From: Paraburkholderia tropica
Lineage (GTDB): Bacteria > Pseudomonadota > Gammaproteobacteria > Burkholderiales > Burkholderiaceae
Length of the DNA: 64,000 nucleotides
NCBI RefSeq assembly: GCF_900109265.1
Contig: NZ_FNZM01000004.1
Span: forward strand, 310,001-374,000
Direction: 5' to 3'
In this document: positions 51,996-61,598 of the stretch, one piece after another
How positions within the stretch are numbered: position 1 is the first letter of the stretch
Layout: every line of letters starts with the position of its first letter
The notes under the pieces: generated by a model
Databases searched by the model: none
The model's input: only the letters and a program-made list of their open reading frames with translations
Told to the model about the DNA's origin: nothing
Program-made: the position numbers and the translations under genes

Positions 51996-52045
51996 CGTGT
52001 GCTCCGGATTTTGCATCCCTGGTTCTTGCCGACAGACCGGCAAAT

Positions 52046-52837
52046 TCAGTAATCGATGAGTTGATGCTCGCGCAAATACGCGAGAATCACTTGTGCTTTT
52101 TCGACCGAACTCCCTTCAATTACGACGTTGCCGCCGCGGCTTTCGGTCGTGGTGGCGGAAAGCATGCGCGCATGGCCCGAACGCTTTTCGGCGGCGGCGA
52201 ATTTCACCGGTTTGCGCTCCGCCGGCCCCACGCGCCACGCGCCCGATTCGTCAGACTTGAAACGTCCGATCACGGCAGGCTGGATCGTGCCGGCACGCAT
52301 GCGCGCGTAGGCATAGCGCGGTTGCGCGTTCGCCAGTGGATGCACCGCAATCACGGCGGGCAGTGCGATCTGCACGCGGCGACGCAACCCTTTCGGCAAG
52401 AACTGGCGCACGATGGCGCTGCGACTCGCCGCGTCGACGTCGATGTCGACCGCACCGCCGACGATCGGCAACGCCAGCGCCGCCGCCACGCCATACGGCA
52501 ACATGCCCGAATCGTGCGCGCCTTCCGCGCGCGTGCCGGTCAGCACAAGGTCATAGCCGCGCACGCGTTCGGCGAGCACGCGCGCCGCGTCGTCGTGTTC
52601 CGCACAGGCGAGCACTTGCACTTCGCGCGCGCCGAGCGCGAGATAGTCGTTCAAAGCGGGATCGTGCGGATCGCCCGCGTGAATCACGTCGATCAATGCA
52701 CGATGGCGTTGCGCGAGTTGGTGCCCGAGTTCGAGCGCGAGCGCATCGTTACGGCTATAGCGCGGCGTACCGCTCACCGGATGGCGTCCTGTCGAGACGA
52801 GCACCGCGATGCGTTCGATCCGTCCAGGTGCGTTCAT
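52046..52837 (-). CDS. etfB: Electron transfer flavoprotein beta subunit of the dimethylglycine pathway
   Basis: 263 residues. RYSRNDALALELGHQLAQRH is the usual ETF beta start region, VLAERVRGYDLVLTGTRAEGAHDSGMLPYGVAAALALPIVGG its conserved core, and LPAVIAVHPLANAQPRYAYARMRAG its end. It pairs with the alpha subunit, whose stop overlaps its ATG (ATGA, 52834-52837), to take electrons from the DgcAB dehydrogenase to the quinone pool. It is a dedicated, diverged pair, not the housekeeping fatty-acid ETF. Confidence 0.88.
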   Translation of the reverse strand: MNAPGRIERIAVLVSTGRHPVSGTPRYSRNDALALELGHQLAQRHRALIDVIHAGDPHDPALNDYLALGAREVQVLACAEHDDAARVLAERVRGYDLVLTGTRAEGAHDSGMLPYGVAAALALPIVGGAVDIDVDAASRSAIVRQFLPKGLRRRVQIALPAVIAVHPLANAQPRYAYARMRAGTIQPAVIGRFKSDESGAWRVGPAERKPVKFAAAEKRSGHARMLSATTTESRGGNVVIEGSSVEKAQVILAYLREHQLIDY

Positions 52838-54027
52838 GCGGCCACTCCTGCGGGATGACGTTCGCGCGCGACGACGCGCGTTTCAGCGGGCGTCGCGCGA
52901 CTCGCGCCGCGCGCCGCCTGCACCTGTTCGATCAACGCGGCGATTGTCGCCTGTGCATCGCCCACCACGGTGAGATTCGCGCGTTTGGCAATGGGCGCGC
53001 TGCCGTCGAGATTCACGGCGATCACGTGACGGCAATCCTTGATACCCTGCAAATGCTGCACGGCGCCGGAAATGCCGAACGCGATATACACACTGGCCTC
53101 CACCGTCTTGCCAGTCGCGCCCACCTGCTTGTCGCGCGTGAAATGACCGTTGTCGACCGCCACACGGCTCGCGCCGATCGCTGCGCCAAACACGCCAGCA
53201 AGGCATTCGAACTGAGCGACATCGCTTACACCGTTGCCCGCGGCGACGATAAAGTCCGCCTCTTCCAGCGCGACCTGCGCAGCATCGATCTCTTCGATGC
53301 CGAGATCGCGATACGGTTGAGAAAGATCGCTTGCCGGTCGAATGAAATCGCCAGCGAGGCGCTCGCCCGCACCGATAAACGGCAGCTTCGCTTCCACCGC
53401 ATTGGGCGCCAGCAGCATCACATCCGGCAGGGCGCGCGTCGCGAATGCACGCTTCGCCTGCTCGTAGACCCCCACATGTTTCGCGTCGATTTCCACCACA
53501 TGCGCGGCCACGCTCGCGCCGGTCGACGCGGCATAACGGCGGCCGAGATCGCCGTCGCCGCTCGCGTTGTCCGGCAGCAGCACGTGACGCGGCGCAAGCG
53601 CCGCAGCACACGCCTGCAGCGCGCGCAATTCGCTTTCCGGCGCGAACGTGCGGCGGTCGTAGTCCGTCAATTCGATCAGTTTGTCCACGCCCAGCGCGGC
53701 CGCGTCGTCCTTGAGTTCACCGAATACCAGCAGCGCGACTTCGGTTTGCGCATCGGCGAGCAGCGCGGCGGCCGCAATGACCTGGCACGCGTGATCGTCG
53801 AGCGCACCTCGCTCCGTATGGGCCGTGGCCAGAATGATTTGATTCGGACGCCTGATCGTTCTTTTGGGTTTGGCGATATCACCGTGCGCACGATGCGCGT
53901 CCCACTGACCATCGCCTGTATTGGCACTTCCGGTCTCGCCCAGCGTGATCCGCTTGAGCCCCGTCGCCGTGACAATAAAAGGCCGACGCGGATCGATCCG
54001 CTTGATTGCGTTCGTCGTTGCGTTCAT
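52834..54027 (-). CDS. etfA: Electron transfer flavoprotein alpha subunit of the dimethylglycine pathway
   Basis: 397 residues. The N-terminal half has RHVLLPDNASGDGDLGRRYAASTGASVAAHVVEID. The FAD-binding C-terminal domain has EEADFIVAAGNGVSD, GASRVAVDNGHFTRDKQVGATGKTVEASVYIAFGISGAVQHLQGIKDCRHVIAVNLDGSAPIAKRANLTVVGD, with the GATGKTV and GISGAVQHLQGI motifs of ETF alpha. A long N-terminal extension (about 55 residues) not seen in housekeeping EtfA is typical of the betaine-operon form. It follows dgcB by four bases. Confidence 0.9.
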   Translation of the reverse strand: MNATTNAIKRIDPRRPFIVTATGLKRITLGETGSANTGDGQWDAHRAHGDIAKPKRTIRRPNQIILATAHTERGALDDHACQVIAAAALLADAQTEVALLVFGELKDDAAALGVDKLIELTDYDRRTFAPESELRALQACAAALAPRHVLLPDNASGDGDLGRRYAASTGASVAAHVVEIDAKHVGVYEQAKRAFATRALPDVMLLAPNAVEAKLPFIGAGERLAGDFIRPASDLSQPYRDLGIEEIDAAQVALEEADFIVAAGNGVSDVAQFECLAGVFGAAIGASRVAVDNGHFTRDKQVGATGKTVEASVYIAFGISGAVQHLQGIKDCRHVIAVNLDGSAPIAKRANLTVVGDAQATIAALIEQVQAARGASRATPAETRVVARERHPAGVAA

Positions 54028-54031
54028 CGAT

Positions 54032-55960
54032 TTACTCCAGCGAAGCGGCTACGAGTTCGGCCACGTCAAGCACTTCCGCGCGCGGGCCCACGACGCCTTC
54101 GAGCATTGCCGTGCAATTCGGGCACGCCACGGCGACGACGTCCGCCCCCACTGCGCGCGCATCGGCCATACGAATATCCGGAATACGCTGCTTGCCCGGA
54201 ATATCCGTAAGCGGCGCGCCGCCGCCGCCACCGCAGCATCGTCCGCGCAGACCGTTGCGCTCCATTTCCACGACCTGAATGCCAATGGTCTTGAGCAATT
54301 TGCGCGGCGCTTCGATCTCGCCGTTGTAGCGGCCCAGATAACAGGGATCGTGGTACGTCGTGCGTTTCTCGCGCAGCGCTTCGGCTGCCTTCGGTGCGAT
54401 GCGACCGCTCGCGGCCAGTTCTGCGAGCAAGGTCGTGTGATGCAGGACGTCGTAGCGCGCACCCAACGCGCGATATTCATTGCGCAGGCTGTGCATCACA
54501 TGCGGATCCGCGGTGACGATGCGCGCGAAACTCAGCGTCGCCAGCGTGCGCATCATCTGCTGCGCCATGTGCTGGAACGTGGCCTCGTCGCCGAGACGAC
54601 GCGCGACGTCACCCGTATCCGCTTCCTGCGCGCCGAGCACCGCATAATTCACGCCCGCCTTGTTCAGCACTTTCACGAACGCCCGCAGCGTGCGTTGATA
54701 ACGCATGTCGAACGCGCCTTCGCCCGCGACGAGCAGCACGTCAACGCGCTGGCCCGCTTGCGCGATGGGTGCATTGAGATCGACCGACCAGTCGTAGCGA
54801 GCCGCCTTGTCGTAGCCGCCCGCCGTCCCCGTCTCGCGCAGATTCGCCAGCACTTCCGGGCCTTTGCCCGGCACGGTGCCGTGTACGAGCGTCTGATTGC
54901 GACGCATATCGACGATGGCATCGACATGCTCGATCAGCATCGGGCACTCCTGCACGCACGCGCGGCAGGTGGTGCACGACCACAGCGTTTGCGCTTCGAT
55001 CAAGCCGGAGACGATCGGACCATTCGGCGTGCCGCGATGCTGGCCGACGGGAATGCCCGGCGTCGGGCTACCTGCATACGCGGCGTCCGTTCCGCCCGCC
55101 ATGCCCACGACGAGATCCTGAATCAGCTTCTTCGGATTGAGCGGTTGACCGGCCGCGAAGGCGGGACACGCCGCCTCGCATTTGCCGCATTGCACGCAGG
55201 CATCGAAACTCAGCAATTGATTCCAGCGAAATTCCACCGCCTTCGCTACGCCATAGTCCTGTTGCTGCTCGACATCGGCGAGTTTCAGTGCAGTGGGCGG
55301 CGTGGCGATGCCATTGCCAGTCCACGCTTCACGTGTAGCGGCGAAGCGTTCCTGGCGCGGATGAAACGCGAGATGCAGCAAACCCGCCACGGCGTGTTTC
55401 ATCGGGCCGCCTTTTGCGGCGCCAAACGTCATCGCGAACGCACCCACACCGATCAGTGCCGCACACAGCACCGCGAATCCGCCCGACATCGCGCTCGCGG
55501 GCACCAGTGTAAAGAGCGCGATGCCCAGCGCGAACGAACCCAGCAGCCACGGCAGTGCATTCCACGGACCGCGGGAAAGTCGTGCGGGCAGCTGCTTCGC
55601 ACGACGTCGGCGCCACACGAACACCACGCCGATCAGCATGGCGATTGCCGCGAGAAAAATGAGCTTGTCGATCCACGGCGAATAAATAGCCAGCCCATAA
55701 TTGATGAACACGAGCGCCAGCGCCGCAATCGCGCCGCCTGCCGTCGCCACGTGCGTCTTGGCGATATAGGGATCACGCGCGACCACATGATGCAGATCCA
55801 CGAAATAACGCTTTGGAATGCTGAACAGCTTGTCGACGCCAGTAGACGAAGGCGCTGCTGCGCGTCCCACTCGCCAGTATGACGCGCGCCTCGCGACTGC
55901 GAACGCCAGCCCCGCCATCGACAGCCACAGTAGCGCGGTAATCAGCCAGGTCGGGTTCAT
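54032..55960 (-). CDS. dgcB: Dimethylglycine demethylation protein, membrane iron-sulfur subunit
   Basis: 642 residues. The N-terminus carries several membrane helices (for example ITALLWLSMAGLAFAVA and LIFLAAIAMLIGVVFVW). Two ferredoxin-type 4Fe-4S motifs follow (CVQCGKCEAACP and CTTCRACVQECP), and then cysteine-rich domains with DPCYLGRYNGEIEAPRKLL and RCCGGGGGAPL, of the heterodisulfide-reductase (CCG) type. With DgcA it converts dimethylglycine to sarcosine and passes electrons to the membrane or ETF. It begins three bases after the dgcA stop. Confidence 0.92.
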   Translation of the reverse strand: MNPTWLITALLWLSMAGLAFAVARRASYWRVGRAAAPSSTGVDKLFSIPKRYFVDLHHVVARDPYIAKTHVATAGGAIAALALVFINYGLAIYSPWIDKLIFLAAIAMLIGVVFVWRRRRAKQLPARLSRGPWNALPWLLGSFALGIALFTLVPASAMSGGFAVLCAALIGVGAFAMTFGAAKGGPMKHAVAGLLHLAFHPRQERFAATREAWTGNGIATPPTALKLADVEQQQDYGVAKAVEFRWNQLLSFDACVQCGKCEAACPAFAAGQPLNPKKLIQDLVVGMAGGTDAAYAGSPTPGIPVGQHRGTPNGPIVSGLIEAQTLWSCTTCRACVQECPMLIEHVDAIVDMRRNQTLVHGTVPGKGPEVLANLRETGTAGGYDKAARYDWSVDLNAPIAQAGQRVDVLLVAGEGAFDMRYQRTLRAFVKVLNKAGVNYAVLGAQEADTGDVARRLGDEATFQHMAQQMMRTLATLSFARIVTADPHVMHSLRNEYRALGARYDVLHHTTLLAELAASGRIAPKAAEALREKRTTYHDPCYLGRYNGEIEAPRKLLKTIGIQVVEMERNGLRGRCCGGGGGAPLTDIPGKQRIPDIRMADARAVGADVVAVACPNCTAMLEGVVGPRAEVLDVAELVAASLE

Positions 55961-55963
55961 GGT

Positions 55964-58027
55964 TCAGAAGTCCTTCGCGAGGCGCAGCGCGTCGTAAATT
56001 GCACCGTGGATGTTGTGCATCGAAATGCAGTCGCCCACGCGGAACAGCAGGAAACGGCCATTGCCCAGTTCTTCGGACAATGAGGGCTGCGGTTCGGCAG
56101 CAAACAGTTTGTGCACATCCACCTGGCCGCGATTGAGCGATTCGGGTTTGAGTTTCCAGTACAAAGCGTCATTGGGCGTGCTGCCGTTTTCGATCACCAC
56201 CTGATCGACCGCGCGCTCTTCCTGCTCTTCCGTATATTCGTTGCGCAGTACGGCGATCTTCTTGCCGTCCTCCTCGTACACGCGGTCGAGCCAGTAATTC
56301 GGCGTGTGAATGACGCCTTGCGCGTAAAGTCGGCGATAGAAAATCGGGAATGTCGTGCCGCCCACGTCGTCGGCCACTTTCACGTCCGGCGTCACGATCT
56401 CCACCTTCGATCCCCGGCTCGACATGAAGTCGGCCACGCCCGCGCCCGCATGCGTGCTTACGCCGTCGTAGACGAGCACATTCTGCTTCGGCGCCACGCG
56501 GCCCGAAAGAATGTCCCACGAACTCACCGCAAGCCCCGTGTCGACGCTCCACGCAGGCACCTGTTGCGTGAAGGCCGAGCCCCCGGTCGCGAGCACGATG
56601 ATGTCGGGCCTCTCAGCGAGAATGGTTTTATCATCCGCTTCCACGCCCAGGCGACGATCGACGCCAAGACGCTTCGTTTCCATATCGAACCAGCGTACGA
56701 TGCCGGCCATCTGCTCGCGCTGCGGCGCTTTCGCGGCAAGCAGAATCTGACCGCCAACGGCGTCGCCCTTTTCGAACAGCACGACGTCGTGACCACGCAA
56801 ACGCGCTACGCGCGCCGCTTCCAGTCCCGCCGGACCCGCACCCACGACGACCACCTTGCGCTTCGCTCGGCGTGATTTTTCGATCACATGCGGCATGGTC
56901 GCTTCACGCGACGTCGCCGCGTTCTGCACACAGAGCACGTCGAGCCCGTTGTACTGGCGGTCGATGCAATAATTCGCGCCCACGCATTGCTTGATTTCGT
57001 CTTCGCGGCCGTCGCGAATCTTGATGACCATATGCGGGTCGGCAATCTGCGCGCGCGTCATGCCCACGAGATCGACCATGCCGTTCGCGAGCAGGCGCTC
57101 GGCCTGGCCCGCATCGCGAATGCTCTGTGCATGCATCACGGGCAGACTGACCACCGACTTGATACCCGCCGCGAGATGCACGAACGGCTCAGGCGGCAAG
57201 GCCATCGGCGGCATGCAATTCGCGAGCGTGTTGTGCGTATCCGCGCCCGAGCCGATCACCCCGAGATAATCGATCAAACCGGTTTCCGCCATGGCCTGCG
57301 CGATCTCTTTTAATTGCTCGTGATCGAGACCGTCTTCGTGGAATTCGTCGCCACACATGCGCAAGCCCACGCAAAAATCCTTACCGACCGCTTCGCGCAC
57401 GGCTTCGAGCACTTCCACGCCAAAGCGCAAACGGTTCTTCAGCGAACCGCCCCATTCGTCGGTGCGAAAATTGGTGCGCTGGCTCCAGAATTGATCGATC
57501 AAATGCTGATGCGCGGCGGAGATTTCTATGCCGTCCATCCCCGCGTCCTTCACGCGCTTTGCAGCCGCCGCAAAGTCCGCGATGATGCGGCGAATTTCCT
57601 CCACCTCGATGATCTTCGCATTGCCGCGATGCACCGGTTCGCGCACGCCCGACGGCGTCATCAGATGCGGCCAGTGCTCGCCATGAAACGCCGAACGGCG
57701 TCCCATGTGCGTGGCCTGAATCATGATCTTCGCACCGTGACGATGCATCGCCTCGGCCAGACGCGCGAGCGGATCGATAATCTTGTCGGTCGAGAGATTC
57801 ACCGACTTCCACCATCCTTGCGGGCTGTCGATCGACACCGGACTCGAGCCGCCGCACACCGCGAGGCCCACACCGCCCTTGGCTTTCTCTTCGTAGTAGC
57901 GGATATAGCGGTCGCCCGGCAGCCCGCCCGGCTCGGCATAGACCTCGGCATGGGCAGTGCTCACGATGCGGTTGCGCAGCGTAAGCTGATTGAGCGTCAA
58001 AGGTTTGAACAAGTGGGGATAGCGCAT
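55964..58027 (-). CDS. dgcA: Dimethylglycine demethylation protein, flavin/iron-sulfur oxidoreductase subunit
   Basis: 687 residues, of the trimethylamine-dehydrogenase/old-yellow-enzyme fusion type. The FMN barrel starts MRYPHLFKPLTLNQLTLRNRIVSTAHAEVYAEPGG and contains ISAAHQHLIDQFWSQRTN. The cluster region reads QCVGANYCIDRQYNGLDVLC. An FAD/NAD domain starts KVVVVGAGPAGLEAARVARLRGHDV. In the cluster motif the second position of the usual CxxC is Ala (CVGA), so one ligand differs from trimethylamine dehydrogenase. ATG 58027 has GAGG upstream. First half of the DgcAB dimethylglycine dehydrogenase. Confidence 0.92.
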   Translation of the reverse strand: MRYPHLFKPLTLNQLTLRNRIVSTAHAEVYAEPGGLPGDRYIRYYEEKAKGGVGLAVCGGSSPVSIDSPQGWWKSVNLSTDKIIDPLARLAEAMHRHGAKIMIQATHMGRRSAFHGEHWPHLMTPSGVREPVHRGNAKIIEVEEIRRIIADFAAAAKRVKDAGMDGIEISAAHQHLIDQFWSQRTNFRTDEWGGSLKNRLRFGVEVLEAVREAVGKDFCVGLRMCGDEFHEDGLDHEQLKEIAQAMAETGLIDYLGVIGSGADTHNTLANCMPPMALPPEPFVHLAAGIKSVVSLPVMHAQSIRDAGQAERLLANGMVDLVGMTRAQIADPHMVIKIRDGREDEIKQCVGANYCIDRQYNGLDVLCVQNAATSREATMPHVIEKSRRAKRKVVVVGAGPAGLEAARVARLRGHDVVLFEKGDAVGGQILLAAKAPQREQMAGIVRWFDMETKRLGVDRRLGVEADDKTILAERPDIIVLATGGSAFTQQVPAWSVDTGLAVSSWDILSGRVAPKQNVLVYDGVSTHAGAGVADFMSSRGSKVEIVTPDVKVADDVGGTTFPIFYRRLYAQGVIHTPNYWLDRVYEEDGKKIAVLRNEYTEEQEERAVDQVVIENGSTPNDALYWKLKPESLNRGQVDVHKLFAAEPQPSLSEELGNGRFLLFRVGDCISMHNIHGAIYDALRLAKDF

Positions 58028-58104
58028 CGCTGACGGCCTCGGGTATTCGGGTAATTCGTAATGCGGGCTTTTTTTAAGGCTGATGATCCGGTCGCGAGAA
58101 TGCG

Positions 58105-58638
58105 TCAGGACGTGATTGGCGAAACCTCGAAGACGCAATGCGCATGACCTTCGGCGGCGCATTGCACCTCCCTGGATTGCGCACGCGGCGCATGCGCGCC
58201 GGCACCGGCCGTGTCGTTGACCCAGTCCATCGCACCTGCAAACCAGCCCGCGAACATGTAGCAGAGCTTGCCGTGCTTACCCGGCTGCGCGAGCACGAAC
58301 GAGGAATGACGCAATTCGATGCGTGCGTGCGCCGTAGCGGGATCGGCTTCGACGATCGTGAAGAGGCCCCAGCCGCGTTGCGAGAGGCGCTTCAGATAAT
58401 GCTCGAAGACGGCCATGCCGCTCATTCCGTGCTTTTCGGCTTCCTTCGCGCACCAGTGATACGCCGATTTATAGCCCGCCTTATAGAGAATCTCCGCGTA
58501 GGTCTCGCGGCCCAGCGCCTCTTCGACTGCCGTGTGATTGTTGGTGAAGAAGTGGCGTGGCACATACAGCATGGGCAGTGCGTCCGTGGTCCAGACGCCG
58601 GTATTCGCGTCGACGTCGATCGGCAATTGCGGTTGCAT
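58105..58638 (-). CDS. DUF5943-type protein of the betaine operon (V4R-like)
   Basis: 177 residues. It reads MQPQLPIDVDANTGVWTTD, then LYVPRHFFTNNHTAVEEALGRETYAEILYKAGYKSAYHWCAKEA. The C-terminal VQCAAEGHAHCVFEVSP has Cys/His spacing like the V4R/4-vinyl-reductase small-ligand or zinc-binding domain. Homologues sit beside dgcA in Pseudomonas betaine operons but their role is unknown; an accessory in one-carbon or ligand sensing is possible. GGAG precedes ATG 58638. It lies between the dipeptidase and dgcA. Confidence 0.8.
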   Translation of the reverse strand: MQPQLPIDVDANTGVWTTDALPMLYVPRHFFTNNHTAVEEALGRETYAEILYKAGYKSAYHWCAKEAEKHGMSGMAVFEHYLKRLSQRGWGLFTIVEADPATAHARIELRHSSFVLAQPGKHGKLCYMFAGWFAGAMDWVNDTAGAGAHAPRAQSREVQCAAEGHAHCVFEVSPITS

Positions 58639-58737
58639 TTCGTGGGGCTCCGGAATAATCGTTTTATCGGTTTGCAGCTTTTAGGGTTCGGAATGGCTAA
58701 ACGTATTTTTGTTTTCGCGTTACGAGACGTCTGAAAA

Positions 58738-59709
58738 TCACGCGCCCCAGACGTCGCGAAACACTCGCACCCAGTTTTCACCCATGATCTTGCGGATACG
58801 CGATTCTTTCCAGCCGGCGCGTTCCATGGCCGCCGTGAGATTCGGAAACTCGCCGATCGTGCGAATGCCTTCCGGATTCACGACCTTGCCGAAATTCGTC
58901 AGACGGCGATAACGGCCCTTGTCGTGCGTGAGCCAGTCGAAGAAGTCCACGCTATAACCCTGCGTGAAGTCGGTGCCGATGCCGACCGTATCCTCGCCGA
59001 TCAGATTCACCACGTAGTCGATCGCTTCGATATAGTCTTCGACGCTCGCGTCGATGCCGCGCTTGAGGAACGGCGCAAACATCGTTACGCCGACAAAGCC
59101 GCCCGCGTCGGCGATTTCCTTGAGCTGCGCGTCGCTCTTGTTGCGCGGATGTTCCTTCAGGCCCGAAGGCAGACAGTGCGAATAGCAGACCGGCTTCTTC
59201 GAAAATGCGATGGCTTCCGAAGACGTATTGCCGCCCACGTGCGAAAGATCGACCATGATCCCCACGCGATTCATTTCCGTGATCACTTCGCGGCCGAAAT
59301 CGGAGAGGCCGCCGTCGCGTTCATAACAACCGGTGCCCACGAGATTCTGCGTGTTGTAGCAAAGCTGCACCACGCGCACGCCCATATCGGCGAATGCTTC
59401 GATATAGCCGATGTTGTCCTCGAACGCATGCGCGTTCTGGAAGCCGAGAATCACGCCCGTGCGGCTTTCCTTTTTCGCGCGCAGGATATCGTCGGTCGTG
59501 CGCACGAGCGTGAGCAATTCGCCGTTGTCGCGAATCTGCTGTTTCATCTGCGCAATATTATCGACGGTCTTCGTAAAGCTCTCCCACACGGACACCGTGC
59601 AGTTCGCCGCGGTAATGCCGCCTTTGCGCATGTCTTCGAATACCGAGCGGTCGAACTTGGAAATGTTCAGACCATCGATGATGATGCTGTTTTCGTGCAG
59701 ATTGCTCAT
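58738..59709 (-). CDS. Membrane-dipeptidase-type (M19) peptidase of the betaine operon
   Basis: 323 residues. It is an M19 renal-dipeptidase fold: IIIDGLNISKFDRSVFEDMRKGGITAANCTVSVWE at the start, IMVDLSHVGGNTSSEAIAFSKKPVCYSHC with metal-binding His residues, and VGIGTDFTQGY near the end. The first metal motif, usually HxD, is here DGLN, so one ligand pair differs from classic dipeptidases. It is constantly found in the betaine/dimethylglycine operon, but its natural substrate is not settled. GGAG lies seven bases before the ATG. Confidence 0.86.
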   Translation of the reverse strand: MSNLHENSIIIDGLNISKFDRSVFEDMRKGGITAANCTVSVWESFTKTVDNIAQMKQQIRDNGELLTLVRTTDDILRAKKESRTGVILGFQNAHAFEDNIGYIEAFADMGVRVVQLCYNTQNLVGTGCYERDGGLSDFGREVITEMNRVGIMVDLSHVGGNTSSEAIAFSKKPVCYSHCLPSGLKEHPRNKSDAQLKEIADAGGFVGVTMFAPFLKRGIDASVEDYIEAIDYVVNLIGEDTVGIGTDFTQGYSVDFFDWLTHDKGRYRRLTNFGKVVNPEGIRTIGEFPNLTAAMERAGWKESRIRKIMGENWVRVFRDVWGA

Positions 59710-59784
59710 TGCTGACTCCGAAACGGGCGTGGGGTTTGAATGGGTAGGTATTGCGCGTGAAGCGAATGATGCATACGACGCCGG

Positions 59785-61068
59785 TTATGCGTGCGTGTAA
59801 ATCGGGAAGCGCTCGCAGAGCGCGAATATCTCGCGGCGCACGCGCTGCTCCGTGGCGGCATCGCCTTCGGGATGCGTGCGCAGCGCATCGACGACCTCGA
59901 GAATCAGCCTGCCGATGTCACGGAATTCCGCCACACCGAATCCGCGCGTCGTTCCCGCCGGCGTCCCCAGACGAATGCCGGAGGTGACCGTGGGCTTTTC
60001 GGTATCGAAAGGAATGCCGTTCTTGTTGCAGGTAATGCCCGCGCGCTCGAGCGCCTGTTCGACCTGCGCGCCATTGAGGGCCTTGGGCCGCAAATCGACG
60101 AGCAGCAGATGGTTGTCCGTGCCGCCCGTCACCAGATCGACGCCGCCCGCCTTGAGCACCTCGCCGAGTGCGCGCGCATTGGCGAGCACGCTGTCGATAT
60201 AGGTTTTGAAACTGTCGTGAAGCGCTTCGCCGAACGCCACCGCCTTGCCCGCGATCACGTGCATCAGCGGGCCGCCTTGCAGACCCGGGAACACGGCCGA
60301 GTTGATCTTCTTCGCGATCTCCTCGTCGTTCGTGAGCACCACGCCGCCGCGCGGGCCGCGCAGCGTCTTGTGCGTGGTCGACGTCACCACATGCGCATGA
60401 TCGACCGGATTCTGATGACGGCCGGCGGCGACGATGCCCGCGATATGCGCCATATCGACCATCAGCTTCGCGCCGACGCGATCGGCAATCGCGCGAAAGC
60501 GCGCGAAGTCCAGCGCGCGCGGATAGGCGGAAAAGCCCGCGATGATCAGGCTCGGCTTGTGTTGTTGTGCCAGCTCCTCGACCTGGTCGTAATCGATCAG
60601 CAAGGTGTCGCGATTCACGCCGTACTGCACGGCGTTGAACCACTTGCCCGAGAGCGCCGGCTTCGCGCCATGCGTGAGGTGGCCGCCTGCGTCGAGCGAC
60701 ATGCCCAGCACGGTGTCGCCTGGCCTGGCAAGCGCAAGCATGACGGCGCCATTGGCCTGCGCGCCCGAATGCGGTTGAACGTTGGCAAAGCCGGCGTTAA
60801 AGAGTTTCTTCAGACGATCGATGGCGAGCGCTTCGATTTCGTCTGCAAATTCGCAGCCGCCGTAATAGCGCTTGCCCGAATAGCCTTCGGCATATTTATT
60901 CGTCAGCACCGATCCTTGCGCTTCGAGCACCGCGCGCGACACGATGTTTTCCGACGCGATCATTTCAACCTGCGACTGCTGACGTTCGAGTTCTTTCAGA
61001 ATGCTGCCGCGCACGGCCGAGTCGTGCTGCGCGAGCGTTTGCGAGAAGAAAGATTCAGTGTGCGACAT
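59785..61068 (-). CDS. glyA: Serine hydroxymethyltransferase
   Basis: 427 residues, full length. [43 protein letters not shown] is the conserved N-terminal region. The PLP-binding lysine is in [16 protein letters not shown] (about Lys235), and [12 protein letters not shown] and [17 protein letters not shown] follow. It interconverts glycine plus methylene-THF and serine plus THF. Placed at the head of the betaine operon, it should turn glycine and C1 units from sarcosine into serine, and is probably a second copy beside a housekeeping glyA. The ribosome-binding site is weak. Confidence 0.95.
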   Translation of the reverse strand: MSHTESFFSQTLAQHDSAVRGSILKELERQQSQVEMIASENIVSRAVLEAQGSVLTNKYAEGYSGKRYYGGCEFADEIEALAIDRLKKLFNAGFANVQPHSGAQANGAVMLALARPGDTVLGMSLDAGGHLTHGAKPALSGKWFNAVQYGVNRDTLLIDYDQVEELAQQHKPSLIIAGFSAYPRALDFARFRAIADRVGAKLMVDMAHIAGIVAAGRHQNPVDHAHVVTSTTHKTLRGPRGGVVLTNDEEIAKKINSAVFPGLQGGPLMHVIAGKAVAFGEALHDSFKTYIDSVLANARALGEVLKAGGVDLVTGGTDNHLLLVDLRPKALNGAQVEQALERAGITCNKNGIPFDTEKPTVTSGIRLGTPAGTTRGFGVAEFRDIGRLILEVVDALRTHPEGDAATEQRVRREIFALCERFPIYTHA

Positions 61069-61598
61069 AAGGCGTCCGTGACGAATGGAACAGCATTTCC
61101 AGTAACGCGCAAGGCCCGCCCCGCCTGGCTTTGCAGCCGCTGCGCAAGGTTCTGGCCGACGGCTCTATTCTTGTCGTTCGAATTCCCCGCCGATGTATGA
61201 ATTCAGACGCGTTCTTTTCCTTTTCCGCCATCCGCGTCCATTTTTCACAAGTCAGCGCGCAAGCCATTCAACGCATGGCGTGCGCAGGCGGTCGATGCAA
61301 GTGGACTTAAAGTGGATATGTCAAATCGAATATTTCCCGATCCGAAACAAGTTTTCGATGCACCGCGCGTGGGCGACGTGCAGGTGATGGTGCAAGCTGT
61401 CCATGTTTGCTCACGCTTTGCCAGTTAAGCGGGCAACGCTGCACCAGCTTCGCCGCACGTTCGTGTTTTTTACGCCTGAAGGATTTTTGACGTCGTGGAC
61501 TTAGGGTTTTGCCGCATGGCACACTGCCCTTGCCCGATTCCAGAATTGCGGTAGCCTGGCCCGGGACCCCGGCCTTCTCAGGCTGCCGACTACAAGGA
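61069..61598. other. Divergent control region between glyA and the GbdR-like regulator
   Basis: 530 bp without a supported gene. It must hold the promoter of the leftward betaine operon and that of the rightward GlxA/GbdR-like gene. The centre (about 61300-61540) is AT-richer, with several T-runs and CAGGTGATGGTGCAAGC followed further on by GCACCAGC, a loose inverted repeat. No riboswitch-like or perfect hairpin structure was recognised. Confidence 0.4.

Noticed and set aside
61069..61598. Possible glycine-responsive riboswitch upstream of glyA
   Set aside because: No tandem aptamer-like structure or glycine-riboswitch core was recognisable, and the region has only loose inverted repeats.
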